Of a stretch of DNA of 64,000 nt, positions 30,291 through 43,200 are shown piece by piece. A program made the position numbers and the translations under genes. The first letter of the stretch is position 1; every line of letters starts with the position of its first letter. The stretch comes from Thamnaconus septentrionalis. Its lineage: Eukaryota; Chordata; Actinopteri; Tetraodontiformes; Monacanthidae. The stretch covers positions 9,066,515-9,130,514 of the forward strand of contig CM020508.1 in NCBI GenBank assembly GCA_009823395.1, read 5' to 3'. Under the pieces are notes generated by a model. The model saw only the letters and a program-made list of their open reading frames with translations, ran no database searches and was not told the origin of the DNA.

Positions 30291-33227
30291 TTAAATATTT
30301 CATTGATATGAATATTTCCTTTATTTTGAAAGAAAGTCACTTGTTACAGCGGCCCGTGATAATGACTCCTGCCACACGGAACATGTGGCAGTGGTTATTA
30401 ATGGGATGGGAATTGGCCTTGAAAAGTATAGATGTGTTTCTTTGGTGACTGTCGAGTAATTCGCCTGTCACCTCACATATCGCTCACTTCTTATTTTGTC
30501 TTGGAGAAGCAGAGAGAAAAAAAAAAGGCCAGTGGGGGGGGAAATGACGAGTGCAGTAGCCTAAATAAAACACTGCGAGTTGAGACTGTGGGTGGTCCCA
30601 AAGTGACAATTCTGAACGGAAACGAGGGAGAGGGGAAGAGGGGGATTTTTTTCTTTTCTTTTCTGAAGCCGCCCGCATCTGCATGTCGATATGTAAAAGC
30701 GGTGATGATATCCCATTACGATTTACACAGAAAATTAAAGGGCGTTTTGAACGATGTGTGCCAGTGTCGCTGGCGGTTTTTGGAGGGAGAGAAGAAGCTC
30801 GCGGCTCTATTCTGGTCACGGGCCTGTAATCTCCCCAAGGCGGCGGAGACGGACGGTTTGTGCGCATCTGAGCTGAAAATCCAGTCTGTGAGCGGAGCCT
30901 CAAATCGGCCGTGCATGCGCGCGGAGACGGCGAGACCTCGCCGTTTGCAGTAATTTGACGTCTCCGGATTTTTATTGGCTCGCTCCTCGTCTTTGGCGTT
31001 ATTTAAACGCTTTTTAACCGCTTCTACAAACGCTCCATGTGGACTTTAATGGACTGATGCGGTGGCTAATGACTCCCTGTCTGGGCGAGTGTGTGGAAAA
31101 AAAGCAGCAACAACAACAACAAAAAAAACTTCAGTAGCCTGTTAATGTTTTTCCACCTCATTTACTCTACAAACGATACGAGCAGGATATCAATTAGGGG
31201 ACTGGGTGGGTGCGGGTAGGCGATGCTGTAATTTATTTTCCCCAAATCTTGAATGCAAAATTTATAAAATATCCAATTTGCGCTTGCAGGGAGAGGGAAA
31301 AAAAAAAAGAGCGAACGAGATCCCGGATAAAGACAGTTGTCATGTTTTGGTTTGCGTTTCAAAGACTTTGAGTGAGTTGTGCTGAGGGGAGACAGAGGAG
31401 TCAGCCCTCCCACCCTTCATCCTTGATAATCATCTGTCAAAACACCCACAAACTGATTTAACCGTTTGCACACAGAACTCGTAAATAAAGGAGCCTTTTA
31501 CACCGCCTTCTGTCTAGAAACATGTGCTCCAACAACTCTGAAAAAGCCCAATAGGCCTGTTTTCTGTAGCCGGGCGAGTCCCACTGCTTCTTTTATACGC
31601 ATCCCGAGACAACACAGGCGACATGAAAGCGGGGCAAAACGGGGGCCTTTAGAGAAGATTGCTTTTCAGGGTCTGGATGTGTGTGGCTAGACCCTCACAA
31701 GGGGCGGGGGACCGCTCGCTGCGCGCCACATTCACTCCCCTGGGTCAGGGGTCCGCACTGACAACATCAACAAACGGCCCAAAAGCTGCATTATGCCGGA
31801 TTAGGAGCCCGATGAAAAATGCTGCTACAAATTAGCAACGAAAACCCCCAAAAGAGCGTGCACACAGCCGCGTTCACTTTCAATTACAGCAGCGCCGCGG
31901 CCTGCATTCATTCAGAGCCTTTTGTAACTTAGAAAATGGTCGATGTGCAAGCGGGCGGCAGGACACACAACAGGAACACTTGCTCGCTGTGGCGTGATAT
32001 TTTAGAGCAAGTCCTCCCTTGAAATATTTAAACGAGAATTTTCTGTTCGTTCTCACACCTCGGTTTGTAATTAATTGCGTGATTTAAAGACCCCTCTTTG
32101 TCTGCTTGTTGCCCGCTGTCCACGCTTCAATTCAATGGCCCAAAAGGAATTAAATCTAATCACTTCAGATATTTAAATATAAATGTATAAATAATATTAT
32201 AAATATATGATTTTATATTGGTTTTCATGCTATGTTTTGCTGGGTGTTACTGGAAGAATAGAAAAAATGAAAACTTTAGTGGGGAAACGACCCATCTGAA
32301 TTCAACAAAAAATAATAAAATAAGCAAAAATTTAAATATTTCAACAAAATATTTATAATTTTTTTTCAAATACCATTGTTATCAGCTGTTAATATTTTGT
32401 CCTTTATGTAAAATATTTTCAATAAAATGAAAAATAACAATTTTTCTTTTCAAATTCACAAACATTTATTATTGTTGTTACAACAAAAAATGACCTACCA
32501 ACATTTATGTCTCACTTTCTGCCTCTCTCTCTCTCTCTCTCTCTCTCCCTCTCTCTCTATTTGGCAACACATGACATACGTTTCACAAATCAGATCGTGA
32601 AACAGCGACGAACCACAATTAAGATGTTGAGAGAGGAAAGCTCATCTATACCAAATTTTAAAAAAAAACAAAAAACAAACAAACAAAAAAAACACATATA
32701 CGTGTCCCCCGACAACATGAGGTGACACTGTCACGAAATCACCATGGAGATTTATTTTTAAAATCTTATTTAATAAGAACCCCCACCCACCCATATTTGT
32801 CTCCGTGTGCTTTCTATGTAAAACCTGAGTTTGCCATCTCTGTCAACAACAGTGCCATTTTCTTACAATGCACGAAAAAGAACAATAAAATCATAATAAA
32901 GTCTCATTTATATATTTAAAAAAAACGGGTGACACCTTTAACTTAAAATATATTTTCTTCTTTCCCCAATGACAAAATGCCACACGCCTGATATGCAGGC
33001 CATGTTTAAAAAGCCCATTTTTTCCGGAGTTGCTCTTGCTTTTGTCTTTCAATATTAAACACATATTTACATACCATAAATAAAACTCTCTCTTCCTTAA
33101 ATTGTTAGGAAGCAATGGGAGCAAAAGACACTTTTTTATTTCACCGAAGAATTACAACCTATGTATGTACACATTACGCCAAGATTGGGCCTCTTCGAAA
33201 TAAGATTCGCAGTCTTACCATTCTCCT

Positions 33228-34337
33228 CTAGAAAGGACAAGTGTTTACAATTGGGCTTTTGCTGGAAAAAGTCTGACTCTGCAGCCCGGGTTGTATCAGG
33301 CCTATGCTGTCCTGCGTTAAGTTCAAGTGGCTGGAAGCGGAGGCCAGTGCTGGGGTCAGCATGGCCAGGATCTGCGCCTGGCTGTGCGGCTGCGCGCCGT
33401 AGGACGAGGCGGAGGAGTTGGCCGCTCCGATGATGTTGTCAATGGAGAACGAGGGCCGGCTCGGGGCGCTGGAGTCCACCTTGAGGGGCGGCAGTGACGG
33501 GCTCAGTTGAGGGTAAAAGGGTTTCCTCAAGTCGGCTGCCAGCAGGCCGGGCAGGGGGTGCGGCGCGGGGAATATGGAGGCCGATGGGGGCAAGGTGCAG
33601 GCTACGTTGGGGAATGGGAAGGTGCCACCTGTGTGGTGCGGGTGGTACGGGTTGTGGGCTCCGTGGAGGTTCTGCAGCTGCAGTCCATAGTTGTATCCGT
33701 ACGGGCCGTATCCAAAGCCGGGCAGAAAGCCACCGGATTCCCTGAGGATCTCGTTGGCCTGGTGCCTTTTGAAGCGTTTCCTCCGCCGCAGGAAGCTGCC
33801 GTTGTCGAACATGTCTGCGGAATCCGGGTCGAGGGTCCAGTAATTGCCCTTGCCGGGGTTGCCGGGCTCTCGGGGGATCTTGACGAAGCAGTCGTTGAGG
33901 GAGAGGTTGTGGCGGATGGAGTTCTGCCACGCCGGGAACTTCTCCCGGTAGTAGGGGAAGCGGTTGCTGATGAACTCGCAGATCTCGCTGAGGGTCAGGC
34001 GCTTCTTGGGGCTCTGCAGGATGGACATGGTGATGAGCGCGATGTACGAGTAGGGGGGCTTGACCAGCGCGCTCTTCCTGGGTTTGTCCGCGATCACGGT
34101 GCCCACCTCTGCGCCGGAGCCCATCTGGTCCGAGGGGCACTCGGAGCTGCTCAGCCCGGGAGAGGAGGCTCTCTCGGCGGCGTTCTGCGAGTAGTTGTCG
34201 TCCGAGTCGTTGTCCAAGTTGTAGTCGTGGTGGATGTACTTCCCGTCCTTGCCCACGGATACGTCGCCTCCGACCACGTCAATGTCCACATCTTCGGACA
34301 ACGCAGAGCTGTCGGACATATCCGCCCCTAAAGTCAT
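33228..34337 (-). CDS. foxd1-like: Forkhead transcription factor, FoxD family (FoxD1-like tail)
   Basis: Intact single-exon gene of 369 residues starting at an ATG in the family-typical context MTLG...DIDVVGG. The N-terminus is acidic (about residues 8-50). The forkhead domain covers about 92-191, with [14 protein letters not shown] at its start, recognition helix [13 protein letters not shown] at 139-151, and a basic RRRKRFKR end that acts as a nuclear signal in this family. An eh1-like Groucho-binding motif, FSIDNIIG, lies at about 297-304. [13 protein letters not shown] favours FoxD1/FoxD2 over FoxD3/FoxD5, which have SGIC. The C-terminus (QAQILAML, ending CPF) resembles FoxD1, whereas the MTLG start and the FoxE neighbour resemble the FOXD2 locus. 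By family it is a sequence-specific nuclear repressor/activator in neural crest, kidney stroma, optic and somitic tissue. FoxD membership is certain; the exact orthologue is not. The AT-rich 3' side (about 32,160-33,160) is likely 3' UTR, with candidate minus-strand AATAAA signals at 33,135-33,140 and 32,751-32,756. Confidence 0.95.
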   Translation of the reverse strand: MTLGADMSDSSALSEDVDIDVVGGDVSVGKDGKYIHHDYNLDNDSDDNYSQNAAERASSPGLSSSECPSDQMGSGAEVGTVIADKPRKSALVKPPYSYIALITMSILQSPKKRLTLSEICEFISNRFPYYREKFPAWQNSIRHNLSLNDCFVKIPREPGNPGKGNYWTLDPDSADMFDNGSFLRRRKRFKRHQANEILRESGGFLPGFGYGPYGYNYGLQLQNLHGAHNPYHPHHTGGTFPFPNVACTLPPSASIFPAPHPLPGLLAADLRKPFYPQLSPSLPPLKVDSSAPSRPSFSIDNIIGAANSSASSYGAQPHSQAQILAMLTPALASASSHLNLTQDSIGLIQPGLQSQTFSSKSPIVNTCPF

Positions 34338-34829
34338 CCTTGAAGACGCCGCTCCGCTGTCTCCTCTCTCCCAGAGTTCCTCCTCCTCCTCCTCCTCTTA
34401 CCTCCGCTGAGGTCCGGTCGACTGAGTGAGAGCGCGAGCACACACTCCCCTCCCTTTTCCTCTTTCACGAGCAGCAGCAGCTTCAGCTCCGGCTACAGAA
34501 TATGACACGCATGGCTAGAATCTATCGGGGAAAAAACAAATAGCAATTTGACCTGTTGATGTGGAGAGCCTTCGTTCGTCCGGGTCTGGTCAAACAGGGC
34601 TGCAGCACTGCGTTCTCATCGAGCGGAGGAAACTTCTGAAGTCGTTCAGGAGAGGGAGAAAAAATACAAAAACAAAACAAAAATGGACCTCACAGCAAAG
34701 TTGCTTCGGCTTGAAAACGCTTCGGTCTCGGATCGGATTCCGTTTTCACCCACTTGAAGAGACAAGTTTTGGGAAGCCAAGGGTCTTCTCGTTTCGTACG
34801 GGATAGGGACGTATCCAGCCACACTGTCA

Positions 34830-34885
34830 CACTCTGCTCCTAAGCCCTCAAAAGGTATATATAGGACCCCGCTGGTCACGTGGTG
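34830..34885 (-). promoter_or_regulatory. FoxD core promoter: TATA box and CACGTG E-box
   Basis: On the minus strand a TATATATA box lies at 34,863-34,856. A perfect CACGTG E-box (USF/MYC/MAX class) lies just upstream at 34,877-34,882. A start site about 25-30 bases downstream (near 34,830) would give a 5' UTR of roughly 490 bases before the ATG at 34,337. Motifs are read directly; use as the promoter is inferred from position and orientation. Confidence 0.6.
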
Positions 34886-36307
34886 CTCGAGTCACTGTTA
34901 CCAGGAACTAAACGGTATCACTGTGCAGAAAAGTAACCTTTAGATCCGCGTTTCGACCCTAAAATAATAATATTTATTCACTTTAAAAGAAAATCACATG
35001 AAAATAAATATTGAATATGTAAATCGACCGTGTTTTGATTATGTTATAAAATATTTTGCTACGTTTCATTATTATAAAAAAAAATGATTTATTAACATGC
35101 AGTAATTGAGGTAATTGACAACATACGACAAATGTCCTAATTGAATCAGTCATTGAAAAAAAGATCAATCGAATACTAAAATGCTCACTTTAAATATTAT
35201 TTTACTCTTTTGAATATGGTTCGGACTCATTGACTCCAAAAGATTTTTTTTTTTTTTTTTTTAGCGCAGACAAAAAGAAGAAGCCTTACGAGGTGCGGCT
35301 GTAAGTGGGATGATGGTGACCTTCATTTGAAAAAAAGAAACAGACCTGCTACAAGCACAGACAAGGAAAGGAAAGGTTTGAAAATGTATACTTATTCACT
35401 GTTCAATTTTGAATTTTCATTAGCTCGATTTAACATCAAAATGCGTTAAACTCAATATTGAAAACATTTCTAATTTAAACAGTATAATTGCTTGGCTACC
35501 ACTGTATGTTAATGGAAGAAAACGAAGCTCATTATTAACTTCGGTCTCCACTTTTTTTAAATTGTTTTTCCCTTCTTTTTTGTTGTCTTTGGTTTTCCAG
35601 ACACAGACTTACTTTTCTTTTCGACTCACAATATCGTGCATCTGCACGTCCCTCGTTTTGGCACGGCTGGAGGACTCACACACACACACAAACACACACA
35701 CACACACACACACAGCGGGCTGCTGCAGTTGGTCTTCATCGGCGGTGAAGGGACGAGATGACAACATGTAATGTGACCTGTAATGTCTGCGGGATTATCG
35801 AGAGCAGGTTGACATTCCACTTCATTAGGCTGCACAGACGCCAAATTAATGCCACGCGTGCTGCAGCGCGGGTCAAACGGCTCACAGACTGTCAGTTTGT
35901 CACATGTTGAATTCACATGTTGTGACTGTTGGCATAAATGTTTTCCGTCTTGAAAGCATTTTAGACCGTAAGCTTTTTTTAATTTATTTTTTATTCTTTT
36001 ATTTTTTTTATTTTTTTTGCTAACGTGGAGATCGATTTTTATTCAAGGTTATATGTCTGTAAGTGAGTCTGTGTCCACTCCGTATTGAAGGAAATCGCTG
36101 TTCCAGGGAGGATTTCAGTTCAAGTGGAGCTTGTTACGATGGCCGTGTGCTCCCCCTTTGTGACCTTCCCGACACAGGGCCATTAGAATGTGAGTAAGAC
36201 GCGCTGACACCTGACAGCTGCCCAGATCCGGCAAGTAGCTTCGAACCATACAATTTAATGTAATCACTAGAAGGCATTAATGTAATGGAAACATTGTCAG
36301 TATTTCT

Positions 36308-36347
36308 TTATTCATTCATTCATTCATTCATTCATTCATTCATTCAT
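36308..36347. repeat. (CATT)n microsatellite
   Basis: About ten CATT units in tandem, read directly. Confidence 0.95.
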
Positions 36348-36757
36348 GTTATTGCCCAGCACCAAGTGCTATTGTTAACTGCGAATTTTAAATATCTTGT
36401 GTTGATAAACAATATTCACGTTGCGTTGTATGCTTAAATAATAATCTTATTTTAACAATTAAGAATATGTGTATTATTACCAAGGCTGCTATACCTGATG
36501 ATAGTAAATTAAATACATTTTGTCACCACAGAAACGCTTACATGCATTATAAATAACGCTTTCCTTTGTATTCATAAACTCAGAATTTAACCGTACGAAA
36601 TGGAATAATATTAGCTCTCTAATAGTTTCAGTTATTTGTACACCATATCGTTAAAGACCAAAACCGGGCGCTGCTTTTCAGGCTCGGTCATGGTTTGATC
36701 CCCATCACCACGTCCTTGATGAACCGGTTGTACAGTAGCTGCAGTTTGTGGTGCCGG

Positions 36758-36772
36758 AGCGCCCTCTGCTGT
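36758..36772 (-). promoter_or_regulatory. CTCF-like motif between the forkhead genes
   Basis: The minus strand reads ACAGCAGAGGGCGCT, close to the vertebrate CTCF core CCASYAGRKGGCRS with one mismatch at the first position. It lies between FoxD and FoxE and could mark a loop or insulator. The motif is seen; binding is inference. Confidence 0.35.
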
Positions 36773-38730
36773 GTGACAGAGAAGACTGAAACGAGTGAAG
36801 CATGATGTTGGATTTATCAAGTTTATTACGGACCAAAAGCAAGCGTGATATTGTCATCATTGTGTTTCAGTCTAAACATGTAGAATGCTTAAGACATGTG
36901 CCGACAATGTTGGCGTACGAATGCAGTTTAATAACTTAGAATGTCTCTTTTTGCAATGATGCAAAATGTCAAAATTATCCAAGTTCAAGAGCCAAATGTT
37001 GCCATTCACTGAAAGTTACAATAGTGAAAACTATGGATTCTTAATGAAGGGAATGGATGTACACCAATGATGTCGGTCATGTTGATGATGCAAATCCACT
37101 GAGAAACGCAACTTCCTTACGAAATCTGATGGATCTGACGAACCATTTTGTCTGTGCGTATAGCAAGTCATAAGTATATGAGCTCCATAGTATTGCCTTT
37201 TGAGTTTTAGCGTAATGAATGTAACCCAGGGGAAGCGAGCCACTGAATATGGTTGACAATTTGCTTCCATCTAGCGGTCGAAGCTGTCACAATAATGTTA
37301 CCCCGACCGATATTCACAATGTAGAATGGTCACTCAGAGCGTTGATTGGAAATGTAGTAATGACATTAGGTCAAATTCATGTTGTGTCTTGTCATTCTTC
37401 GTGGTCACGTGATTCATATGGGTGTAGCAACCAGACTGTTTGTTTTTTTTTGCTTGTTTGTTTGTTTTACTTTTGACGGTGTTCTGCCAAACACTGACAA
37501 GTTTTATAATCTTGTTTTCGCCGCCTTCTGGTTTGCTTTTTTTTTTTTTTTTTTTAAATACTATTTTTGTTGGTAAAATATTTTACCCCCTTCCACTTTT
37601 CGTTCATTTATTGTGAACCACTGATGTTAGGAAGTCATGTCGTATTTATTATTAAATTACAAAACGAAAAAAACAGAAATTATTGCTCACACGAGAGATC
37701 ATATATTGTTTATCTGTACCAAAAACGTACAACAATAGAGCTTTTGTCTCTGGTTTGTAATTGCATCATTTGGAAATTAATTATTCAGCATCGAAATTAA
37801 AAAGTGTCACTGGTTTGCAATTTTCAATAACTTTCAACAAGTCAATCAAATTAATTTAAAATCATTTTCTATCAAGAAAGGCACGTACATTAATATACAT
37901 TATTATTTACGTTGGGAATGGACATGATCAACAAATCAATGATCAAATTTAAAGTAAGACATGAGATTGCAATTCTGTAAAACTGTTTGACATGTCCATT
38001 TCGTTTACTTAACGGTTGTATTAGTGCATCTTTATTAGTGGAAACTGAACTGAAGGAAAAACCATGACAAACTTGCGTTCCATTTCAACAACAGGTTTGC
38101 CATAATCATTTTCACCACATTCTACTGCCTTTGCCATGTGTTCTATGGCTGAGACGTGTCAGTTTTAACGGATTACATCTGTAAAGGACAAAAACAGACC
38201 ATATGTTCGTGTTTTAAAATGAATTTATTTATGGGGCGACGTTGTCACCATTTATCAGCATTTATAGGAAAAAAAATATTTACAAAAGAAAGAGATTTAC
38301 GACCTAGATGATGAAACTAACACATGTAAACTTCAATAAAAACAAAGATGTATGAAAAAACATAGATAAAATAAAAACAGTGATGGAATGTGTCAAATGG
38401 ATTTTAAATGGCTTCGCACCTTTTACAAAAGGAATGTTTTTTTAAAGGCTCGGTTGTTTATTCACTTCTTTGCGGGGAATGTAGGACATTATCTTGTATA
38501 TTTTGACAGGAATTTAAAACTAAAAAATAATGAGATTTTGGTATTTTTTTTATATACAGTCGCCAATTTGTCTGCATCTAATCCAAAATACATGTCGTCG
38601 TGTCTGAGAAACTATAAGGATTCCCTCACAGTTGGAAAGGTTCGTGATAAATTTTCAACGAAAGTGTTTTGGGTTTTTTAAAATCACAATTATTGTCATC
38701 ATCGTCGTTTGTATAGCTGTCGTTATTATT

Positions 38731-39999
38731 TTACATATACCGCTCTAATCCTGACGCAAAGTTGGCTTGTCTCATGTAGCTGTTGTTGTAGGAGTTCATG
38801 GGGCTCGGGAGGCCCAGCAGCTGCTCCGTGTGCTCGGCGCACGACCCGGGCCGCAGAGCCGGCAAGGAGAGACGGTTGCCCGAGCAGTACACCTGCGATC
38901 CGCCCTGCGAGAAGCCGGATTGCGTCATGGTGGACAGGTTCGGAGGAGAGGCCGAGGAGGAGGCGTACGGGTACCCGGCAGCCAGGTTGGACGACAGGTT
39001 GCCGCTGTTCCGGTTCAGCATGTTGGCCGAGGGGTTCACAGTCTGGCTCTGGAAGCAGGCGGACGGCTCGGTGCCGTTCACCGAGCAGCTGGAGGTCATG
39101 CTGGTGCCCAGGTCACCCGCGCCCAGGCCCAGCGCCTGGGAGCCCAGCTCCCCTCCGGGCCCACCCTGCATCACCGTCTGCTGACTGATGATGTTGTCGA
39201 TGCTGAACATGCGCGGCTGCCCTTGTCCGACCCCGGCCGAGGTCTGGTAGTGGTGCAGCATGGCCGGATGCGGGGACGTGGCGGTCAGCTGGGAACCGTA
39301 GCCCGAGCCGATCCCCGCGTACAGGGTGTTTGGGTACGAGGGCCTGCTCATCGGGGTCGGCGTGAACGCGCTGGAGCTCTGCATGTAACCCGGGTAGGTG
39401 CTCACATCCGTGCGCTTGAAGCGTTTCCTCCGCCGCAGGAAGCTGCCGTTGTCAAACATATCCTCCGCGGCCGGGTCCAGGGTCCAGTAGTTGCCCTTCC
39501 CGGGTCTGCCGGGCTCCCGAGGGATCTTGACGAAGCAGTCGTTGAGGGTGAGATTGTGACGGATGGAGTTCTGCCACTTCTTGGAGTTCTCCCTGTAGAA
39601 GGGGAAGCGCTCCATGATGAACTTGTAGATGCCCCCCAGGGTGAGCTTCCTCTCGGGGGAGTTGGCGATCGCCATAGCGATGAGGGCGATGTAGCTGTAG
39701 GGAGGCTTGCCCCTCTGGACGGGCCTCTTCCTGCGGCGGCTCCCGGTGGGCAGGTGTTCCTCGGTCTGGCCCAGCGCGCCTCCATCCTCCGTGCCCGGAC
39801 TGCTCCCGCGGGGCTCGGACTTGATCAGAACGTTGTCCTTGGTCCGGGCCTGCAGCATCAGAGGCGGCGGAGGAGGCAGCGGTGAGTCCAGGCTGACGTT
39901 CGGAGACATGATGACAGGACTCGCCTCGGCGGGCGAGTGCTGAGTCTCAGCGGTCATGTTGCACATGCCAGAGAAGTAGGTGTAATTTGCCAGATTCAT
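38731..39999 (-). CDS. foxe3: Forkhead transcription factor FoxE3-type
   Basis: Intact single-exon gene of 422 residues. The ATG at 39,999 (MNLANYTYF) is the first ATG in frame; the frame is open further upstream only through non-ATG codons. A proline run (41-46) and IKSE, a SUMO-acceptor-type site (59-62), precede a basic [11 protein letters not shown] segment. The forkhead domain covers about 97-196, with the FoxE-diagnostic [16 protein letters not shown] and LGGIYKFI and the helix [20 protein letters not shown] after the domain is shared with FoxE1. An eh1-like MFSIDNII lies at about 264-271. The extreme C-terminus, [10 protein letters not shown], matches the FOXE3 ending rather than FOXE1. 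FOXE3 is a nuclear factor needed for lens epithelium proliferation and lens vesicle separation. The gene lies about 3.9 kb upstream of the FoxD gene's start site, on the same strand. Candidate minus-strand AATAAA signals are at 38,457-38,462 and 38,224-38,229. FoxE assignment is very secure; E3 rather than E1 rests mainly on the tail. Confidence 0.92.
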   Translation of the reverse strand: MNLANYTYFSGMCNMTAETQHSPAEASPVIMSPNVSLDSPLPPPPPLMLQARTKDNVLIKSEPRGSSPGTEDGGALGQTEEHLPTGSRRRKRPVQRGKPPYSYIALIAMAIANSPERKLTLGGIYKFIMERFPFYRENSKKWQNSIRHNLTLNDCFVKIPREPGRPGKGNYWTLDPAAEDMFDNGSFLRRRKRFKRTDVSTYPGYMQSSSAFTPTPMSRPSYPNTLYAGIGSGYGSQLTATSPHPAMLHHYQTSAGVGQGQPRMFSIDNIISQQTVMQGGPGGELGSQALGLGAGDLGTSMTSSCSVNGTEPSACFQSQTVNPSANMLNRNSGNLSSNLAAGYPYASSSASPPNLSTMTQSGFSQGGSQVYCSGNRLSLPALRPGSCAEHTEQLLGLPSPMNSYNNSYMRQANFASGLERYM

Positions 40000-40169
40000 A
40001 AAAAATAACCAGTTGTGGCGATCGCCTCGTTGCAGGAAAAAAAAATAAACACTCAATCAGTTTTTAAAAAAATGGCAGTGGTAGTATAAACTTTGACGGC
40101 CGATCCCCCCTCTCTGTTGCTCTGGCCGAAAATAGCCCCTGTCCTGCCCTGACGTCTGGGCTGCTGCGT

Positions 40170-40207
40170 GTCAGTCCAGGTGAGAGGAAGGCGTTGACAG
40201 TTTTATA
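40170..40207 (-). promoter_or_regulatory. FoxE core promoter: TATA box
   Basis: The minus strand reads TATAAAA at 40,207-40,201, next to a GC-rich stretch (cccgccc). Transcription would start near 40,175 and leave a 5' UTR of about 175 bases before the ATG at 39,999. The motif is seen; promoter activity is inferred from spacing. Confidence 0.6.
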
Positions 40208-43200
40208 AAGCAGGGCGGGACTGACGCCACAGCCTGGCCAGTGACGATGGAGGCAGGAGCACAAAAACCCAGCAGAAGTTTTATTTCTCCTCAAAGCAGT
40301 TACACTGGACAACTGATATTCATCTAATCAAATTGTTATCACCAAAAAGTGGTTTAAATGACAAGCAGCTTGATTTTCGATTTTTCATAGATCTGCTGAT
40401 TGACACAAGTAATCACATATTGGCAGAGTGAAATATAAAAAATGCTTGAAAAAATGCAGAAAAGAGAAAGAAAATTATTATATGTGGAGCAGCCAAAAAA
40501 GCAAAGCAAAAAAGAAAGACTTCAATATATAAACACACAGTAAAACATGAAATCGTTTTTTATACATACAAAAAGCAGAGGCCCATAATTAGACAATTTA
40601 ATATATAAAGGAATAAATCAGAGTTTTCTTTGTCAGTAAATTGTCAGATAAATTGGTTCAGAAATAGTTTTTTTTTTATCTGTACCAGGTAAACAGAGTG
40701 TCAAAAGTTTTTGGTTGGCCTAAATAAACATCTTCACAAATAAGGCAATATCATCTCAAAGCTCCACACCACACACTACCTTGTCTGCAAATACACTGGA
40801 ATAGATAATATACGGAAGCTGATAAATGTCTGAAAACCAAAGTAGAACAAGATGAAGGATTTTGGAATCTAGTGATGGCCTCTCCCTTTTCCCCTCCTAT
40901 TCAATCTATCTCCCTCTCTCTGTCCCCCTGCTTTCACTGACAGCTCTGTGTATATCCAGGGCAGAAACAACACTCGCACAGCCGCTCCGTGTTAGTCCAA
41001 ACCCAACAGCCAATCCACCGATTGAAAAATAAAAACAAGCCACTGAAAACAAGCAATTGAGCTATCAAAGCTTTTGGGGAAGAAAAGTAAATATCCCCTC
41101 ATTACATTTTCATTTTTGGAGAGCGATAATCAAACAGAGGCCTGCTCAGAGTGAGGAGGTGTTGTCTTATGGATTTTGTAAGTGAAAACACGGTTGTGCA
41201 CACAGTTTGTATGCAGACAACACCGTTTAAACACCGGCATATGATAGTGCTTCTAATTGATTATTTAGGCAAATAGCAGGGTCGGGGTTGATTACAAAAG
41301 GGAAGAACCACAGAGCGGGGACCCGCTGCCATCGCTTTTAACCACACAGGCCGACGTGTTGTGGCCTATGGGCCGCCTGGACTGAGCCGAACACTGCAGA
41401 GCGATCATTTCAGCGACGCTGTAGTTCAATTTGGGGCGGACGCAAAAGAAAAAGTCAATAAAGGGTCATCATAGTTGAAGTGGAATCCTTCCAAAGCTAT
41501 TTTAAGAGATCTTGACAATCACCAGCCCACCCTGATTTGACGCTCGAGTAGATTTTGGACCATATTTTAAAACCTTTCACACACTCTAGTGCACTGAATC
41601 TGCGGTGTTCTGAAAATAACATTTAGATTAGATGGTATATCAGTGGAAGATTTTTTTTTCCAGTCCATCCTTTCCAACTACTACTTTACTAAAAAAAAAA
41701 AAACAACAACAAAAACCTCAGTGAATTCAAGTCAGTCATCTGACTGACATCCAGTTTGTGCTGATTTCTGACTCATTTGAATTGCATCTATCTATGTATG
41801 TTTTCCATTTTATCTATGTGAGCATCTTCCACAGCCTGATGTGGGGAATTGAATTCCATTCTATGTTAATGCCTCCTTCAATGATTTTAGGAGTTTAAAG
41901 ACAATAACATTTTTTTTGGTATTCAAGGTACATATGTAATCTCTAAATAATAATTTAAATATTTTCTACACCAATGCTGGATTATAAGGTTATAAAAATA
42001 TTTTTAAAAATTAAGATAACAGGGCAAAGCACAAAATATGACACACTTGTTCACCATTTTGTTTTTGGGGTTGTTTTTTTTGTTTTTTTAAGCATCCAGA
42101 GACGTTGACAAATCAAAGTGGTTAATCATCCCTGGCCAGTGCTGGCCACAGCACTGACATCAAGTCGCTGCCCCCACCCCACCCCACCCCACAACACCCA
42201 CACATACAAATGTTTGGAGCGTTCCCAACCCAGCCGCAGCTCAGACATCACTAAGCCCAGCTAGCTACTCACAGCCAGTGGCTAACAGCTTCAGACAGGC
42301 GTGGGAGCGCGGCCGTATCCAAGCAGGATCTGGCCCCAGAGCTGCCAGGTCAGGCAGGACAAACAGGGGCTCAGGCCAGGAAATAGGCCCTCTGCCTCAG
42401 GGTCCGCGGCCTCTTGTTAATCCCCTCTTCTGCTAAACCACCCCAGCAGAGCCTCTCTGCACCTCAGCGCTTCACATCAGGCTTATCCTCTTATTATTAT
42501 ATCATATCAGATCTTTAACCAGATAAAAAAAATCTTTGAAAATAAAAAAACACTTTTTTTTCAAGAGCGACCCGACCAGGTGGGTTGTACAAAACTACAC
42601 AATGCATAAACACAAAAGAATTGGAAAATGTATGATAAACATTTAACTCTAAATTCCCATAAATAAAAATTTTTATATTAATCTATGAACTCAGTTAAAT
42701 GCAAATGCAAGCATGGTGCTGCCAGCCCATTATGCTGGGATTATTTTGAGGATATGAATTTGCAAGGGCAAATTACAGTTAAGTTTAAGGAAGTTATCTT
42801 CTGGTGGAGCCATCAAGAGAGAAACTGTGGCAGGTGTTGAAGGAATCCTGCTTTGAAATGTGTTAATGTACAGTTTTTTTCAGTGTATTGACATAAAAGG
42901 CCACAATAATTAGCATTTTTCTAAACATAATAAACTCGTCAAATTGCCCCTCGGTGTATGTAGCTCAGAACGTGGATCTGCTCAGAGTTTCACAATTTAA
43001 CCCTAACAACATGGCTGGATTAAAAAAGATGTGAGCTAGATCAGGAGGAGCATCAAAATCAGGGAATGACACTATGATACAGTAGCTGTTTCCAATTTAC
43101 TGACAAGATAAAAGCGACACTGGGGTCATCAACTCTCTGCAGTGTTAGGGTCAATCAGTCTACCAGCCTGATTGCATTGTATCCTGATATCATTCTAATC

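Larger units (their letters stand above)
29072..32160. other. CpG-rich non-coding region 3' of the FoxD gene
   Basis: Between the two long GT tracts and for about 2 kb beyond, CpG and G+C are high, notably 29,220-29,400, 30,640-31,010 and 31,690-31,920. This resembles the CpG-island halo around developmental regulator genes. A CCAAT-type ATTGGCT near 30,974 and short AT-rich motifs are present, but no exon or known RNA was recognised. It includes a GT tract (29,411-29,484) and an ATT trinucleotide tract (30,245-30,290). Confidence 0.45.
34886..38223. other. Intergenic region between the FoxD and FoxE genes
   Basis: Mostly AT-rich DNA, no gene seen. It contains a CA tract (about 35,680-35,714), a TTCA/CATT tetranucleotide tract (36,308-36,347), and two CTCF-like words (36,758-36,772 and 37,267-37,278). 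It would hold the upstream control region of FoxD and the 3' end of the FoxE transcript. Confidence 0.55.

Noticed and set aside
33439..34331. Open frames overlapping the FoxD gene on both strands (up to 274 residues)
   Set aside because: Shadows of a GC-rich forkhead coding sequence; the encoded peptides show no family resemblance.
34646..34879. Possible short minus-strand upstream open frame at the FoxD promoter
   Set aside because: Its start lies upstream of the TATA box, so it would not be in the transcript.
38767..39885. 372-residue open frame on the plus strand opposite FoxE
   Set aside because: Antisense shadow of the FoxE gene with a low-complexity Arg/Gly/Ala-rich product.
40000..40056. 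Possible 19-residue N-terminal extension of FoxE
   Set aside because: It lacks an ATG (it would begin at TTG) and encodes poly-Phe from a T run; the ATG at 39,999 is the better start.
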